DNA from: Diphasiastrum complanatum
Taxonomy: Eukaryota; Streptophyta; Lycopodiopsida; Lycopodiales; Lycopodiaceae
Reading direction: 5' to 3'
DNA length: 64,000 bases
Assembly (NCBI GenBank): GCA_029204225.1
Contig: MU832587.1
Span: forward strand, 1 to 64,000
Shown here: positions 12,746 to 24,203 of the stretch, one piece after another
How the letters are laid out: each line of letters opens with the position of its first letter
Numbering within the stretch: the stretch's first letter is position 1
Position numbers and translations under genes: made by a program
Notes under the pieces: generated by a model
Told to the model about the DNA's origin: nothing
What the model saw: only the letters and a program-made list of their open reading frames with translations
Database searches by the model: none

Positions 12746-12791
<46 letters not shown>

Positions 12792-12793
12792 GG
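12746..12793. repeat. Compound (TA)n(GA)n microsatellite
   Basis: A run of alternating TA passes directly into about 14 GA units. Confidence 0.9.
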
Positions 12794-12834
12794 AGTGTAA
12801 CATTGATGCTATGGGAGGAATTCAAGATGGTAGA

Positions 12835-13040
12835 TATGGAAATTGAGAGGGATAGATACAGAAGATAGTGAGAGAAAGCAATGAGAAATATTGAGATGGA
12901 AAGTGCGAGAAATTGTAGAGAATAGTGAGAAATTGAGAGGCATAGAAAAATTGTAGAGAATAATAGTAAGAAATTGAGAGGCATAGAAAAATTGAAGGGA
13001 ATAGTAATATAAATTGAGAGTGGTAAGAGAATCTAGAGAG
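12835..13040. repeat. AT/GA-rich minisatellite, about 49-bp unit
   Basis: The unit AGAAATTGAGAGGCATAG followed by AAAAATTG(T/A)AG(A/G)GAATA is repeated imperfectly, with earlier degenerate copies reaching back to about 12835. The long - strand frames over it (Leu/Ser/Phe-rich) are repeat artefacts. Confidence 0.75.
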
Positions 13041-13044
13041 AGAT

Positions 13045-16000
13045 ACCTGCCACCATCCCACAACAAAACCGCACAAGTTAGTACAATGGGGAAGACATGT
13101 GTCATAGCTTAGCGTTAGTTGTTATCCATGTCCAAAAGAAAGTATATCACTTTAACATCATAAATAGCATTTAAAATCATAGTCCTGTCTTCCCAAACAG
13201 CAGAATGTTTTTTAGTGACAGGCCAAGTCCTAACATTACCATATCAGGGCTTGTGCCATGCTGATCAGTTTGTTGGCAATTGGTCCATATCAGTTTATAT
13301 TGTTTTGAACAATAGTATGAATAGTTTTTAACCGTATATATTTTAACTAGCTAAAAGACATGGTGTGGGTGATGGTGTTAGGGCAAATCCATGTCGTTCT
13401 AACCCATGCAACCCTTGTTTCAAGTCACACACTATTGTCCGTACTCCTGAGCATATCCATGCTTTCCAGTCATATCTCACCACAAATCTAATATGACATT
13501 CGAATAGGTATCATTTACTATAGCCATGATTGAGTGTTATTCTGAGCAAACTAACGTTTATCAGAACTACAAATTCAACCCATGGTATTTAGGACTTCAT
13601 TCTGGATAAGTTATAAATTATAGAAGAGGTCTTCGCGGTTTTTACAAGATATTAGAAAAGATCCATGCCATTCTAATCCTTTTGTAAGAACCACGTGTCT
13701 TATGCATATCCACGCTTTATAAGATTGTTCTATCGAAAACCTTACAAAGATACCTTATAAGTCTTTATCATTGGATTTGTCAGTAGACAATCGATTTTAA
13801 GAAGTATGTCGTTCAAGGTTAAATTATAACAAGTCTTTATTTATTCGAATTGGTCATAGAAAGTTGGTTACGTTCATAGAACGAAAGCATCATTTCCTTG
13901 ACAAGACTTAAAAAACGTAGGTTATTTGTACACAACCTGAGATTTGTTGGGAGAAGTCATACCTGGATGATTGTAGACGTGTTTTCTTGAGAGGATGCCA
14001 TATTATTCCTTCGAGTGATTTGTTTTCTTTAGAACAAAGTCATTCAAAGTGTTATTGTCACATAAAGTCTATCCATCCTTGCTTTGAATCAAATTTATAT
14101 TGTCGAAATCAATATCTCGAAATAGCATCAATCCAATTGCTATATCATGTTAGAGTGAGAGATTTATATATGTGTGCACAAGTTTATCGATACGTGGTTT
14201 GAAACCGAACCTAAACAAATGAAGTAAAAGAAGGCCGTAGTAACAATCGATGTTACATGAACACGAGACGTAAATGTTCTCTCTATTAGTAATTGAATGC
14301 TAGTAAATTTTTCATTATAGAAACTAGCATTTGAGAACACATCGTAGAGTAGCATAAGAGATACTAATTTTTTTTATGCATGTTGTGTATTCAGCTATAA
14401 CTTATTATGCATGATTTTAAGCCATAATTCTGTGAAATAGAATGAAAACTTGTCTTGGTCCATTGCTGGGGATGGCCTTTCATCATTCAGTAGACAGCTA
14501 AGTAGATAGACAATCCATCGTTGGACAATCCATCTATGTGTTTTTGTAGCAAAAACAAGCATTCAACAATGTATATATGTCATATATCATTGGACAACCG
14601 TGGTACTTATGTATTATGGAAGCTTGGACCAGCAATCAATGATGTATATATGCCATAGATCACTAGTGAGCCGATCAAAGACAACAACCACGAAAAAATC
14701 AGATGCTCCATCACTGCCCATGTAGCGTGAGCACATGCATTTAGAAGTGAGTCAAAAGTATGAGACAAAGCCGTTGCTGGCCAGCGGGCAAATTCATCAC
14801 ATAAAATATGTAAATTTCAGAGATGGTCCATCACTGGTCAACGGACCTCCTACCACAAAAAACTTTGCTATCAAGATGCTATGATGATTATTGTGGAGTG
14901 AGGACACTTCCCACCCACATTTGAAAAAGATTGCACAACTAAAGAGATGAGTGCATCAACAAGAGATGAAACAAACCACACACCATGAAGTGGAAACCGA
15001 TGGTCTTTTTGCAATGAGCAACCTGCTGAACTCTCCTCACACCATGTTTTGGAAAAGCATTGGTCAAGAATGGGTGATATATAGTGGTTTGGAGGAAGCT
15101 TCGTGAAAAGTGGCAACAAATCCTATCCATTCGTTTAAGCTAAGCTTAAAACCATATTAGAACTTAGCCATGAGAATCCTTCCTTGAACAGTAAGGGTCC
15201 TTCTCATTTCTTTGTAGGGGTATGTTGACTTGAGCCTCCTTTTCAGTGATTGGAATTTTTTTTCCAAAGAGCTTGAATGAATATTGATGATATTTTTGTT
15301 GGTTTGTTTTTCCCTTCCAAGATCCATTGTAGGAAGGATCGAGAACTTGAATTCTTAAAGAGTCTGTGAACATTCAAAATTTTCTTTTATGGGATAGCTG
15401 ATTGTGTCTTCTTTATCCCCTTGTTCTACAAACAATTCCCTCTCAACATTTGCATTGCTAGTTGAGCTCTTAGGGCTAAGAAACAATTTTGGAAGAATTA
15501 TAGAGTCCAAGCCTCCTTAGTTGTAGTGTGGAAGGGCTATCTGAGTCAAAAGTAGAAACTTTCTTGCAGAGAGGACCATCAATAGGATCAGACCTGCAAT
15601 AGTCACTGATGAAACTATCCATATGAGAGCTGGAGGGGGAGCAATTTTCTTTGGAGGAGCTCTCTAATCAGCTAGTACTACAAGATCTACCAAGGAAGGG
15701 AATGCCAAAGCCAGAGGGAGATTTGATCAAAGAGAGGGAAGAAGTGCGAAGAGACTTTTTCCCACACTCCAGGGGCTAGTCCAGGCACACTAACAATTGA
15801 TGGATTCAGTTTCTATGTGTGGGTCACATCATCGTCATCTCGAGAGAGAGCCTTTTTCACAGTCTCATTTATACTTTGGGGTAGTTTTGGACCTCATCAC
15901 ATTAACTTCAATAAAGACAAGGAAATTTAATGGAGTTCCTAGAGATTAACAAATGTGCCAATTATGTATATGGGGAGAAGGAGAAATAGAGAAGTACTTT

Positions 16001-16140
16001 ATCTTTTGTTCTACAATGTACTTTAGGATAAAAGAGGTAACAATACTTGTTTACAGACCACCTATTACACTTCACTCTTTGGTCTTACATGAGAAACCAA
16101 GATGTGTTGTCTTGATGTTACAACTTGGAAACAACAGATG
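13045..16140. other. No gene recognised
   Basis: Three kilobases of anonymous sequence. Short frames, for example 13987-14202 and 15164-15373, lack identifiable motifs. The phrase TCCATC(A/G)(C/T)TGG recurs loosely between 14460 and 14850 but gives no regular repeat. Confidence 0.35.
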
Positions 16141-16143
16141 TTG

Positions 16144-16770
16144 CACTCATTATGGGGTTTAGTGTAGTCTCATATCACATCCTTCTCCAAATGGCGCCCT
16201 TGGAAAAGAGACCATAGTCTCAAACTGAAGAAAACCGACTTTATGATTTGCTGAAAATATTGTTTCTCAGTATCCCACAAGAGGACCTGGAATCACCCAT
16301 CTGCCAGTATGCCACACTCATTATGTAGTCTCATATCACATCCGTCTCCAAATGATGCCCTTGGAAAAGAGACCATAATCTCAAACTGAAGAAAACTGAC
16401 TCTATGATTTGCTAAAGATATTGTTTCTCAGTGTCCCACAAGAGGAACTAGAATCACCCATTTGTCGGTATGCCACACTCATTATGGGGGTTCAATGTAG
16501 GCTCAGATCACGTCCTTTTCCAAATGATGCCCTTGGAAAAGAGACCGTATTAGTCTCAAACTGAAAAAAACCGACTCAACGATTTGCTGAAGAAATTGCT
16601 TTTTAGTGTCCTACAGGACCTAATGGGTGATTCCATGCCCTCTTGAATATTTTTGGCAAATCATAGAGTGGGATTTCTCAAATTTTCTCAAGAAATTGTT
16701 TCTCAGTGTCCCAAAAGAGGTCCTAGATTCACCCATCTTCAAGCATTTGAGTGACTTCATGTCATGTTCT
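16144..16770. repeat. Tandem array, 161-171-bp unit, about 3.5 copies
   Basis: Units start at about 16144, 16315 and 16476, each with CACTCATTATG, then ATGCCCTTGGAAAAGAGACC, then CAAACTGAA and a TTTGCTGAA block. A fourth, partial and more diverged unit ends near 16770. Each unit carries AATCACCCATCTG-type sequence matching one arm of the hairpins at 11821-11963. Confidence 0.8.
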
Positions 16771-18035
16771 GGGGCCCTATGAAATACTTTTTTGAGTAAA
16801 TCACACAGTAGATTTTCTCAAACTCTTTAGCTCCCCCTATCACTTTGGACAAATGGTCTGAATTAAAAAAAAATCAATGTTTCTAAATATTCCAACAAGA
16901 TCCTAAACGACTCCTCCTCAGTCTTCTTTCTTCTTGATCTTCAAGCCCTTTATGTCTCTCAAGCTTCTCTTTTCGATACTTCGGTGGCCATTTTCTTTGG
17001 TGCCCTTTCCCATGACCCCCTCTCTTTCAAAGAATTTATTAATCAATTTATCGTCCCTCGATCCAAAAGGTTTATCAGTTTTGATTTCGTTGGCAACCAA
17101 CTATTTTTTATTTCACTTTAGTTCCAAGATGGGTGTCTTAGAGGTTCTCCTCGCCTCCCCTTTCAGATTTAAATTTTTTTTGGTTTTCGCTTTTAAATTC
17201 AACAATGTCTTTGGTTTGCTTAATGCTTCCTCCATTTCCCTGCTGATCCACCTTTCGCTCTCTTTTTTCCCTTCCAAATTTAAATATATCCTTTTTGGCC
17301 TTCTCTCTAATCTAGGTGAGTCTAGATATTGAGGATGATTTCAATTCTCATTTCTCTTTGTATGTCAGAGTTTGCATCTTATGGAATTTGGCTAATGCTC
17401 TCCCTTCTCTGCTCAATATTTTTTATGGTGATGGCTTCTATGAACAATCTATACACTTCAGCCCTCTATGCCCTTCTGCTCTGCATCTAGTGGACAGTTG
17501 TATAGGGCATGCAAACATATTTATTACATAGTGTTTAGGTTGCTTGGCCTTATCATGAATGCACATCCATCTGTCCATAGATACCCACTTTTTCCAATCG
17601 AATTATTTTATGCATTGAGCAAGTACTCATCATCTACAAGTCCGATTCCGATTGGAGATGAATAGAGATTAAAATAACCATAGTTAAGGCCCTCCACTAT
17701 CATAGTAGGTAATCATGGCACACATGTTTTGCATTGTGGTTATCATTTATTTTGTCGACATTATGTAGATTAGTTTGATGGAAGAAGAAATGGCTTATTA
17801 GTATTTTGGTCATGGCCTATGGTTGTCTTGTTGTCTATTTTCTCTATACAAGATAATAAAGTTTTTTTTTTGGATTGTGCTTTTTTCTTTCTACAGTAGG
17901 TCATTCTTTGTTGAATGACTTCTTGTTTGCTCCTACAAAGAGAGCAAGCTCCTCTCAATGTGTGGTTCGACCATTTCCATCTTTGCTTTGCAATTCTTTT
18001 GAACTAGGAGTGATTTGACATTTTGGATGCACATT
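16771..18035. other. No gene recognised; one 132-codon frame
   Basis: A frame at 16934-17332 (+) is rich in Phe, Leu and Ser with no motif. Its complement is Lys-rich. It may be a decayed transposon frame read antisense, but nothing identifies it. Confidence 0.3.
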
Positions 18036-18039
18036 ATTC

Positions 18040-18560
18040 TCAATGTGCTTGCAAGAACTGAGGCCAAGGGAGCATATGATTCTGGAGACTATTGAGAAAA
18101 AGAACCATCTTCCCATCTTCATTAGTTTTTGCATTGGATGGCTGCAAGTTTTTAGGAATGGGTTGCAACTCTTGAAAATACTCCCTCATGGATTCATTTT
18201 TTGACATTTTCAGGAGAGTGAGGCTTCTTCTCAGTTGTAATATCTTGCTTATGGAAGAAGATCCATACATTCCTTTTGGCAAGTCCCATATTTGCTTGGA
18301 TGTCTAAGGAGAGTACATATGCATTAGCTTAAGGCTTTAGCAAAAGCAAAGCCTTTGTTTTGTTATCTTTTTTTGCCCATGATGCTCTTCCTTGAAGATC
18401 TTCTAGCTTTTCTTCATCACCTGAGACAATCTCACACAAAACATGGTCATGCAATGCCATCTCCATCTTAAGCTTACATGGATGGAAGTTCTCCCAATTG
18501 AACTATTCTATGGCTTGGCACTGAGTAATGAATGTCATTTTCATAATAGTATTGCAAAAC
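18040..18560 (-). pseudogene. Copia gag fragment
   Basis: On the - strand the translation contains YGSSSISKILQLRRSLTLLK and SKNESMREYFQEL, a typical copia gag segment (UBN2-like). Upstream sequence to about 18560 carries further gag-like stretches (NWENFHPCKLKMEMAL, then EEKLEDLQGRASWAKKDNKTKA) with frame breaks. No zinc knuckle or pol is attached. A relic. Confidence 0.6.
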
Positions 18561-19146
18561 TATGACTATTAAAGAGATTAGAGACTCTAAACCTTAAACC
18601 ATATAAATTTTGGCTTTATGGAATGTGTGCTCTATTCCAAAGAACAATCTGTGTTCCAGTCTTGGGAGGGGCCCATGAGAGAATTGACACTCCAATTCCC
18701 ACCTTTGGTAGCTTGGAAAAAAACTGGACTCATCGCAAACTTTGGATTGTGGACTTCCATTAATGGCCACACACAATCTTAGGGAGTCAATGTAAAACTA
18801 GTCAGGATCATTTTCGCATAATTCAAGCGACCACCTGCCAACTGATTTAGGTAACGACATAATTATGATAAGCTCTTTGATGAAATCCAATCTTCCAATC
18901 ATCACCTTTGGTAGCTTGAGAAAAAAGCTGGACTCACTGCGAATCAATGGAAAAGGATGGGTGAGTTTGGACTTGCTTCTAAAAGATGGTCCTCAACAGA
19001 AAATGGGGGGCAGCAATGACCACCACTCGAAAATTAGCTCGTCAAAAAAAGTGGAGAAAAATAATTTGGTACCTGCCACTTGGAAATATTTCAAACATAT
19101 GTTTACAGAAAATTCGGTACTTTTGGATGAGAAGAACCAAGCTATG

Positions 19147-19640
19147 TAGACTTGGACCAGTCTCACACAAGGAAATGCACCTGTGCAAGAGTATGTGGAC
19201 AACTATAGAGTAGCCATAATGTGCATATTGGAAGAGGTTCTAATGTTCTTGCAGGTATTCCACTTTGTGAAGGGCTTGCATGATAGCCTTCAACCTTTCA
19301 TGAGAAAGGAGTGCGGCTGCAAGCTTCCATAGGGCAGCACAGATGATGGCCCTTTACTATGAGGATGACAAAAAAGGACAAGGATTTTGAGATGCCTATT
19401 GCAGGAGGAGCCTTGGGGTAAGAGAAAGTTTAAGAAATGGAAGGTTTAATATGGGCAAGAGCAAGTTCATGGTGTCAAAAAGAGTAAAGGCGTGGGTGCC
19501 TCAAAAGGAAAAGGGTGGTATGGGGTGTCCAATGTCCAAGGGGGCTAGCACTTTTTGATATTGCAAGATTTGGAGTGGGCAAGAAAAGATTATCTTTGTT
19601 TTGGTTGTCTAGGCATAGTTGAAAGGAGTGTCTGTGCAAT
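19147..19640 (+). pseudogene. Retrotransposon gag relic, Ty3/gypsy-like
   Basis: The frame from 19147 reads TWTSLTQGNAPVQEYVDNYR followed by VFHFVKGLHDSLQP. This matches the pattern Q-x-G-x-x-x-V-x-E-Y-x-x-x-[FY], then F-x-x-G-L, of the Ty3/gypsy gag domain. About 250 bp further on, CFGCLG plus a displaced Cys resembles the CCHC zinc knuckle with the His lost. Frames are broken throughout. The family is likely Ty3/gypsy, without certainty. Confidence 0.5.
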
Positions 19641-20088
19641 CCTTCATGAACCACATATGGTTTGCAAGTTGAGGAGGCTAATCTAATTCAAATTGAAGAT
19701 TTAGATCAAGAAGAACCTCAAGTTTATTCGCGACTCAAGAATGTCTTGGTGATTCAAAAGGCTGACTCTATTCCTTTGACATAACTATCAAGAGCGACAC
19801 AATACAGGTATCAATTTCTTTGCACTTCTTTGATTGTTATGTGTGGATAATTTTGTGGTAGAGATTTATTGATTCTATTTGATACTAGGTCCTCACATAA
19901 TGCTATTAACTCCACTATACTATGGAGTTGGACTCTTTTACATAGATAGATGATGATTAAGAAAGATCAAAATCATTTTGTGTTGGTGATTCCCCAAGAA
20001 TATCAAGCTAGAAGTCAAGTTTCTATAAAATAAAGATTTTTGGCAACATTGGCCATCTACTAGATGAGTCACTAGAATCCAAAACATT

Positions 20089-20201
20089 GGATATCCTAAT
20101 CAGATCAATTTATGAAGGAATTCTAGGATATCCTAATTTAGATCAATTTATGAAGGAATCCTAGGATATCCTAATTTAGATCAATTTATGAAGGAATCCT
20201 A
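20089..20201. repeat. 38-bp tandem repeat, three copies
   Basis: GGATATCCTAATTTAGATCA plus ATTTATGAAGGAATCCTA is repeated at 20089 (37 bp, slightly diverged), 20126 and 20164. The last copy abuts and slightly overlaps the broken 3' end of the copia gag-protease relic. Confidence 0.9.
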
Positions 20202-21195
20202 TTTAAGTTCTTGAAAGGGTTCAATAGAAACAAAAGAACTTTTGGCATAACCCATGTGTGATGTTGCAACACTATCAATATACCAAGATACATCATTGAA
20301 GGGTGTAGAGGAGAAATAGGACACCATGAGTGTCTCTTCTCCTTCACTTGCAAATAAGTCTTCTATGGTAATGTTGGCTTGATTGTCTTGATTCTTCTTG
20401 TACTTGGAGGTAGAAGAATGAGATAAATCATCTCCTTCTCCATCATAGTCTTTGTCCTTTACTTTGACCTTGTCCTTCTTGAAGTGTTGTTGTTGTCCTT
20501 TGCCCTTGCTTCTCAATTTGTCCTTGGTGAAGACTGCCTTCTCATCTCCACCATCCTTCAATAAGAATTTGTTGATCCTCAGCAACTTGTTCTCTTGCCT
20601 GCTTTCTTCAGCAATTAGAACTCCTTGAAGAGTTTCCAATGTTGGTAGCTCCTCTTCAATAGCATAAGTTTGGACAATGTTATCATACTCATCTCTTAAT
20701 CCATTAAGGATTACTTGAACAAGTTTACTGCTCTTCATAGTATCTCCAATGCATGCTAATTCTTTGTGAAGATCTTTAACTCTCATGACATAGTTTGAAG
20801 CACTCTCATCAACTCTCTGATAGCTTAGAAATATTTGGTTTCTAAGTGTGAGCAGTCTTGATATGTTCTTTGCTTCATAAATTGTCCTAAGGATATCCCA
20901 AGCGTCCGTGGTTGAGGTGCAAGAACTTATCTCTCTTAACACTTCATTGGACATTCATCTTGATAAAATGAAGAGCAATCTTGGATCTCTTTTTGAAACT
21001 CTGATCTTCATTAGGAGCTTCAGGTTCTACTTCAATTCCTAACACAATGTCCATTACATCTTGAAGAACCAATAATGATTCCATTCTTATCCTCCAAATA
21101 GCATAATTGGAAGATGTTAACCTCTCACCATGATCCAAGAGAAATGAACCCATGGATGTCATGTCCTCTTTTTTGAAATTTTCTAGTAATGACAA
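20199..21195 (-). pseudogene. Copia gag-protease relic
   Basis: Two - strand frames, 20944-21195 and 20199-20954, are adjacent and separated by one frameshift. They give a gag starting MSLLENFKKEDMTS with LTSSNYAIWRIRME, then EAKNISRLLTLRNQIF and LNGLRDEYDN. The protease follows as WYIDSVATSHM, where the active-site DSGA has become DSVA. No zinc knuckle is seen between gag and protease. Sequence and order closely match the complete element at 29039-34915, so this is a truncated member of the same family. Integrase and later domains are missing. Confidence 0.85.
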
Positions 21196-21916
21196 GAAAT
21201 GGAATTGAATGTGTTGCTACTCTCGAAATCTAGGATCTAACTTAGAATGTTGATCCAACCTATTGAAATCTTGCAACAAAATATGTGAGATCTAGTTCAC
21301 ATCAGAGAATCAATCAACTTGAATTTGAATCTAGCCTCGATGTGATGATGAAGCACTAACAAGTTTGATGTCAAATTTTTCCACGAGTTTCAAAGAACTG
21401 AAAAACACTTTAGGATCTCACATGCAACTCAAACACAACTCACTTGTGTAAAATGATGTGGCTATGACTTCACAAAACTTCTCTACACAATTCTATCTTT
21501 GATTGACGTACTCATAAATGGATTTTGAATCAAATAAGCAAAATGATCAAATCAAAAAGTGTCCACTCGAGTTTTGGGTCACTCCCTACCCCTCTTTAAG
21601 AGCTTATGACTCTTGCTAGGCTAATCAGTTTGATTTGGAACAGATTGCAATGGAAAGTATACTCTTCTAGCTTTCCAACAAGCTATAATGTCACTATATT
21701 TGGATCAAACAGTTAGGAGAACAAATTGGTTGACGTGTGCTGGTTTTCACACATGTGAAATACCTAACATTCGTACAAAACCTTATATGGTCTGATCACT
21801 TACAATTTGATCTCATTAATCGAACTGATAGCAAAAAATGAAAAAACTGCTTTCTAGCTTGAATTGTCTCATAATTTCTCATGCATAAACAGATTATAGC
21901 ATTAAGTGCTTGTATG

Positions 21917-22421
21917 GCTTTGATACCATGTGAAAAAACCAACAAGTCACACATGTAGAAAAACCACAAATGTGATAATGACCTTCCCTAAGCTTTGTGA
22001 TAGCACTTGGATGACAATTAGAGTGAAATTCACAATCTAACACTAGAATCCAAGGCTAAAACACAATCTATAATGCAAATAATCAAAAGTAACTACATTC
22101 CACATGTGTGAGAAAGTACATTGAAAATTAATTACATGAGAAAGAGGCTCATCTCGAGTTAGAGAGAGAATCACATGACAAGCTTACAAAATCACAATCC
22201 AAATTGACATGGTTTTGCTACAAAGTTTAATTCATCATCTAAAATAGTGAGGATTCTCACTTACATGTATAGGGAATGATGAAAACTCATAGTAGTACTA
22301 ACATGCAACTACTTTTGTCCACATCTACAAGTGTATCCTACCAAAATAGTGACACATAGGCTCGCTTCACTTTCCGTTGATAAATTTTATGTAGAATATC
22401 CCATTGTGGACTTGATTTTTC
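21917..22421 (-). repeat. Copia PBS and truncated 5' LTR
   Basis: On the - strand TGGTATCAAAGCC (21917-21929) is a primer-binding site, with the LTR beginning next to it at 21930 on the + strand. The LTR shares many blocks with the 783-bp LTR at 34133-34915 (for example AAGCTTTGTGAT, CGAGTTAGAGAGAGA, CTACAAAG) but is diverged. It runs into the telomere-like array near 22420 without a recognisable LTR start, so its outer end is missing or obscured. Confidence 0.7.
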
Positions 22422-23939
22422 GGGTTTAGGGCTAAGGGCTTAAGGTTTAGGGTCTACGATTTAGGCCTTAGGGCTTAGGGTTAAGGTTTTAGGGCCAAGG
22501 ACCAAGGGCTAAGGATGAAGGGTGAATGGCCAATGGCGAAGGACAAATGACCAAAGGCTAAGGGCCAAGGGAGAAGGGTTCAAGGTTTAGGACTAAGGTT
22601 TAAGGATTTAGGATTTAAGATTTAAGGTTTAGGATTTAGGGCTAAGGGCTTAGGGCTTAGGGTTTACAAGTAAGGGACAAGGGTTTAGGGTTTAGGGTTT
22701 AAGATTTAGGGCTTAGGGCTTAGGATTTAGGATTTAGGATTTAGAGCTAAGGGCTTAGGATTTAGGGTATAGGGTCTAGGGCTTAGGGCTTAGGGCTTAG
22801 GGCTTAGGGTTTAGGGTTTAGGGCTTAGGGTCTAGGGCTTTAGTGTTTAGGGTTTGTGGTTAAGGGCCAAGGGTTTATGATTTAGGGTTTAGTGTTTAGG
22901 GTTAAGGACCAAGGGTTTATGGTTTTGGGTTTAGGATGTAGATTTTAGGGCTTAGAGATTAGGGTTTAGAAATTAGAGTTTATGGTCTAGGGCCTAGGGT
23001 TTAGGATTTAAGATTTAGGATTTAGGGCTTACGGCTTAGAGTTTTGGATTTTGAGTTTACGGTTTAGAGTTCAGAGTTTAGGGCTAAGGGCTTAGGGTTA
23101 AGGGCCAATAGTTTAGGATTTAGGATTTAGATTTTAGGGTTTAAGATTTAGGGTATAGATTTAGAGGCTTAGGGTTTAGGGCTTAGAAGTTAGGATTTAG
23201 GGTTTAGGGTTTAGGGCTTAGGCCTAAAGGCTTAGGGTTTAGGGTTTAGAGTCAGGGGCTAAGTGCTTAGGGTTTAGGATTTAGTGTTTAGGATTTATAG
23301 TTTAGGGTTAAGTGCCAAGGATTTAGGGTTTAGAGTTTAGAATTTAGAGTTTAGGGCTTAGGGCTTAGGGTTTAGGATTTAGGGCTAAGGGCTTAGGGTC
23401 TAGGGTCTAGGATATAGGGTCTATTGCTTAGGGCTTAGGGTATAGGGTTTAGGGCTTAGGCCAAGGGTTTAGGGTTTAGGGTTTAGGGTTTAGGGTTTAG
23501 TGTTTAGGGTTAAGGACTAAGGGTTTATGGTTTTGGGTTTAGGATGTAGATTTAAGGGCTTAGAGATTAGGATTTAGGGTTTAGGGCCTAGGGTTTAGGG
23601 TTTAGGATTTAGGATTTAAGATTTAGGGCTAAGGGCTTAGGGCTTATGGCTTAGAGTTTTGGATTTGGAGTTTAGGGTTTAGGATTTAGGGTTTAGTGTT
23701 AAGGGTTAAGGGCCAAGGGCTAAGAGTTAAGGTCGAAGGACCAAGGATGAAGGGTTTAGGATTTAGGATTTAGGGCTAAGGTTTAAGGATTTAGGATTTA
23801 GGGTTTAGGATTTAAGGTTAAGGATTTAGGGCTAAGGGCTTAGGGGTATCGCTTAGGGTTCACAACTAAGGGACAAGGATTTAGGGTTAAGGGCCAAAGG
23901 TTATGGTTGAAAACCTAAGGATCAAGGGTTTAGGGTTTA

Positions 23940-24016
23940 GGATTTAGGGCTAAGGTTTAAGGATTTAGAATTTAGGGTTCTTAAATTCTAAATCCTTAAA
24001 CCTTAGCCCTAAATCC
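23940..24016. repeat. Perfect 35-bp inverted repeat in the telomere-like array
   Basis: The arm at 23940-23974 is the exact reverse complement of 23982-24016, with a 7-nt spacer. The right arm is therefore the only C-rich (CCCTAAA-type) stretch in the array, a local head-to-head inversion. Confidence 0.95.
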
Positions 24017-24026
24017 ATACTTTGCA

Positions 24027-24203
24027 TGAGAGATAAAAAGACAACGCTTCCCTTTCCAAACCTCAACTCCTAGGCAATAGTGTAGCAAACCCAAATATTT
24101 AAGGTTTAGGATGCCTGAGAGATAAAAAGACAACGCTTCCCTTTCCAAACCTCAACTCCTAGGCAATAGTGTAGCAAACCCAAATATTTAAGGTTTAGGA
24201 TTA
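24027..24203. repeat. 89-bp non-telomeric tandem duplication
   Basis: Two nearly identical copies start at 24027 and 24116, each with TGAGAGATAAAAAGACAACG and AACTCCTAGGCAATAG. They sit directly beside the inverted repeat and interrupt the telomere-like units. Confidence 0.9.

Noticed and set aside
16144-16770. CRISPR-like array
   Set aside because: Units of about 165 bp are tandem and share their whole length. There are no short repeats with unique spacers, and the genome is eukaryotic.
16934-17332. 132-codon frame as a membrane protein gene
   Set aside because: Phe/Leu/Ser-rich composition arises from pyrimidine-rich DNA. No conserved motif, splice sites or start context supports a gene.
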